Below are positions 6,932 through 7,922 of a DNA stretch of 7,922 nt, piece after piece. This DNA is from Deltaproteobacteria bacterium (GTDB lineage: Bacteria > SAR324 > NAC60-12). The translations under genes and the position numbers were made by a program. Every line of letters starts with the position of its first letter. Within the stretch, counting starts at the first letter, position 1. The stretch lies in assembly GCA_002730365.1 (NCBI GenBank), contig PBZZ01000045.1:4565-12486 (forward strand). The letters run 5' to 3'. The notes beneath the pieces were generated by a model that was not told the origin of the DNA, made no database searches, and saw only the letters and a list, made by a program, of their open reading frames with translations.

Positions 6932-7360
6932 TCAGGCAGCGCTTTCCTTATTACCAGAACTGGAAGAGGAGGAAGAAGAGCTGGAGTCACTGGATTTAAT
7001 GGACTCCGCTGATTTGCTCTCTTTTGAGCTCGATTCCGTGCTGCTGTCGCTTTTTTTGGATTCAGTTCCACTTTCGGTCTTTTTCGTTTCACCCCCACTC
7101 TCACTTTTTTTAGATTCAGTTCCACTTTCGTTGTTCTTGGAATCTTTGTTACCTTCGTCAGAACTATTTGGTTTAGAATTCCCATAACCATCCTTGTACC
7201 AGCCACCGCCCTTCAAATGAAATGCGCTCTTGGAGACCTTGCGCTGCACAGACGATTCTTCTTGACAGGATGGGCACTGTTCCAGTGGCGCATCGCTGAA
7301 ACGTTGCATTTCTTCAAATTCATACCCGCAGCTTTTACACACATATTCGTAAATTGGCAT
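6932..7360 (-). CDS. fmdB: FmdB-family zinc-ribbon protein with Ser-rich tail
   Basis: This is a small cytoplasmic protein of the FmdB/putative regulatory zinc-ribbon family; its biochemical role is not established, although fmdB of Methylophilus was linked to formamidase regulation. It has 142 residues. Residues 1-45 form the zinc ribbon: MPIYEYVCKSCG with C8 and C11, and QCPSC with C29 and C32. The family motif FHLKGGGWYKDGY follows at 47-59. Residues 61-142 are a low-complexity tail of Ser, Lys, Glu and Thr, with ESGTESKKS occurring twice 18 residues apart (78-86 and 96-104) and ten serines in a row (126-135). MPIYEY is the family N-terminus, so ATG 7360 is the start although the frame is open 13 codons further. 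A palindrome-containing promoter lies upstream and ccmB downstream. Similar but shorter tails occur in other FmdB proteins. Confidence 0.92.
   Translation of the reverse strand: MPIYEYVCKSCGYEFEEMQRFSDAPLEQCPSCQEESSVQRKVSKSAFHLKGGGWYKDGYGNSKPNSSDEGNKDSKNNESGTESKKSESGGETKKTESGTESKKSDSSTESSSKESKSAESIKSSDSSSSSSSSSSGNKESAA
7059..7130 (-). repeat. 54-base tandem duplication in the fmdB tail
   Basis: An 18-base identical sequence (GATTCAGTTCCACTTTCG on the + strand) occurs at 7059-7076 and 7113-7130, exactly 54 bases apart, so the frame is kept. It encodes the repeated ESGTESKKS residues. The sequence between the copies is less alike, which suggests an older duplication of an 18-codon unit. Confidence 0.75.
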
Positions 7361-7448
7361 CTTTCTTTTGTTTCCAACAGGTTGAAGAAAAGATCGCAAC
7401 GTCAGAAACGAACTCTCTATTGCGTGCGATAAAAGTTAGTTTGTTAGC

Positions 7449-7477
7449 ACTCTATGCAAGCTAGTGCTAGCTGTCAA
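7449..7477 (-). promoter_or_regulatory. Sigma-70-type promoter of fmdB
   Basis: On the - strand, a perfect -35 box TTGACA (7477-7472) and the -10 box TAGAGT (7454-7449, four of six matches) are separated by 17 bases, the optimal spacing. Transcription would start near 7442 and give a leader of about 80 bases before fmdB at 7360. The spacer contains a palindrome, listed separately. Confidence 0.6.
7459..7472. promoter_or_regulatory. Palindrome in the fmdB promoter spacer, possible operator
   Basis: AGCTAG-TG-CTAGCT is a perfect inverted repeat of six-base arms with a two-base centre. It lies between the -35 and -10 boxes of the proposed fmdB promoter and touches the -35 box, so a dimeric regulator bound there would affect RNA polymerase. 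An overlapping hairpin, GTTAGCAC (7443-7450) with GTGCTAGC (7464-7471), is also possible. No regulator family can be named. Confidence 0.4.
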
Positions 7478-7610
7478 GGCCAGAAAACATCTGTGATTAC
7501 GTCTGATCCTAATAATTCTCAGAGATCTTTAGGGGACTGAATTTTCTGCGGAGGAAAGTGACACCCACCGATATGATCTGAAAGTGGTTGAAGGACTCAG
7601 ATTGTCTGAG

Positions 7611-7644
7611 ATTTTCTGGCAATATTCGGAGCCTGTCAGAAAAT
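7611..7644. repeat. 11-base inverted repeat upstream of the lipoprotein gene
   Basis: ATTTTCTGGCA (7611-7621) pairs with TGTCAGAAAAT (7634-7644) over eleven bases with a single G-U pair and a 12-base loop. No T run follows on the + strand, so it is not a clear terminator. A smaller hairpin, CTCAG-ATTGT-CTGAG (7596-7610), lies directly before it. It may be an operator or a structured leader element, depending on where transcription starts. Confidence 0.55.
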
Positions 7645-7749
7645 TAAGATTTGACAATATGATGAATTGTGTCGGACTCTTTTCTGCTTTTCCAATTTTC
7701 TGTCTTCTGCCTTTGATGAAGATGGCCAAGATTTTTTCCAACTTTCTCG

Positions 7750-7761
7750 GGAGGACTCATG
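7750..7761 (+). promoter_or_regulatory. Strong ribosome binding site of the lipoprotein gene
   Basis: GGAGG (7750-7754) lies four bases before ATG 7759. It is the best ribosome site in the window and sets the start of a gene that the window end cuts off. Confidence 0.75.
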
Positions 7762-7922
7762 AAGCTGAGCCCGCGTCTCCTCTGTGGTGTGCTGCTCACT
7801 GCCTTTACTCTCAGCGGCTGTGCTGAGCAAATTCTGGATTCTGCGAGCAAGGATCCCGCCCCGACGGTGACGAGTGGGGAGGAAGGTACTGCAAACACCA
7901 TCGCTAAGTTCAGCACTTCAGA
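7759..7922 (+). CDS. Lipoprotein of unknown function, 5' part only
   Basis: Only the first 54 codons are inside the window, and the frame is open to the end. The start shows a typical lipoprotein signal peptide: MKLSPRLL with Lys/Arg, a hydrophobic core (CGVLLTAFT), and the lipobox LSGC with C21 as the lipidated cysteine. The mature part begins AEQILDSASKDPAPTVTSGE and is polar, rich in Ala, Ser, Thr and Asp, like a flexible linker after the lipid anchor. Residue 22 is Ala, not Asp, so by the enterobacterial rule it would go to the outer membrane; whether that rule holds in this organism is unknown. No family can be recognised. A strong ribosome site precedes it, and the upstream region is long and structured. 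Confidence 0.8.
   Translation, partial: MKLSPRLLCGVLLTAFTLSGCAEQILDSASKDPAPTVTSGEEGTANTIAKFSTS

Larger units (their letters stand above)
7361..7758. other. Divergent intergenic region without a supported gene
   Basis: These roughly 400 bases separate fmdB (leftward) from a lipoprotein gene (rightward). The left end holds the fmdB leader, promoter and palindrome. The right part (7478-7758) is AT-rich and holds hairpins and repeats of ATTTTCTG at 7541, 7611 and 7695 and, inverted, at 7637. A TTGACA at 7651-7656 could be a -35 box for the lipoprotein gene, but no good -10 box follows at the right distance; TATGAT at 7658-7663 lies too close to it. Short open frames on both strands here lack ribosome sites and homology. 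Confidence 0.6.

Noticed and set aside
6888..7187. Plus-strand open frame of 99 codons, Leu/Ser-rich
   Set aside because: It is the antisense of the fmdB low-complexity tail; its repeats mirror the repeats of the real gene.
7529..7741. Minus-strand open frame of 70 codons in the intergenic region
   Set aside because: It has a TTG start without a ribosome site, no recognisable family, and overlaps the repeats; it is likely a chance frame.
7584..7826. Plus-strand open frame of 80 codons before the lipoprotein
   Set aside because: It overlaps the lipoprotein signal-peptide region in another frame, lacks a ribosome site, and contains the hairpin region.

Overview
This 7.9 kb window looks like part of the chromosome of a flagellated, didermic (Gram-negative-type) bacterium of roughly 50% GC. 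The outer membrane is implied by an L-ring lipoprotein gene (flgH), a P-ring chaperone gene (flgA) and a second lipoprotein. The order flgF-flgG-flgA-flgH, a 326-residue FlgA and a candidate sigma-54 promoter fit deltaproteobacteria-like or related lineages, but I cannot assign a taxon from the sequence alone.

Left part (1-1068, + strand): two decayed transporter genes lie end to end. First comes the C-terminal half of a major-facilitator (MFS) permease, whose frame carries a TAG at 44-46. It is followed at once by the last third of an ammonium transporter (Amt) without its N-terminal part, with an in-frame TAA at 857-859 and a frameshift near 994. A complete membrane-bound histidine kinase gene (1087-2682, - strand) converges on this relic region.

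Middle part (2683-6185): divergent from the kinase is a tight, intact flagellar operon: flgF (2803), flgG (3605), flgA (4409) and flgH (5389). It is preceded by a sequence that fits the sigma-54 -24/-12 consensus with the correct GG-N10-GC spacing. FlgF and FlgG build the rod, FlgA helps assemble the P ring, and FlgH forms the L ring. The operon stops after flgH at a probable bidirectional terminator, and the P-ring gene flgI is not here.

Right part (6183-7922): on the - strand, fmdB (a zinc-ribbon protein with a long Ser/Lys/Glu tail) is followed by ccmB (the haem-exporter membrane subunit), without the usual ccmA partner. A good sigma-70-type promoter for fmdB has a perfect palindrome in its spacer. 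A roughly 400-base divergent intergenic region with inverted and repeated motifs then leads to the start of a lipoprotein gene on the + strand, cut by the window end.

I see no transposase, CRISPR array, tRNA or rRNA. The points most worth a second look are the double transporter relic, the sigma-54 site beside a divergent kinase gene, the shortened flagellar operon with a divergent FlgH, and the fmdB-ccmB unit with its palindromic promoter.
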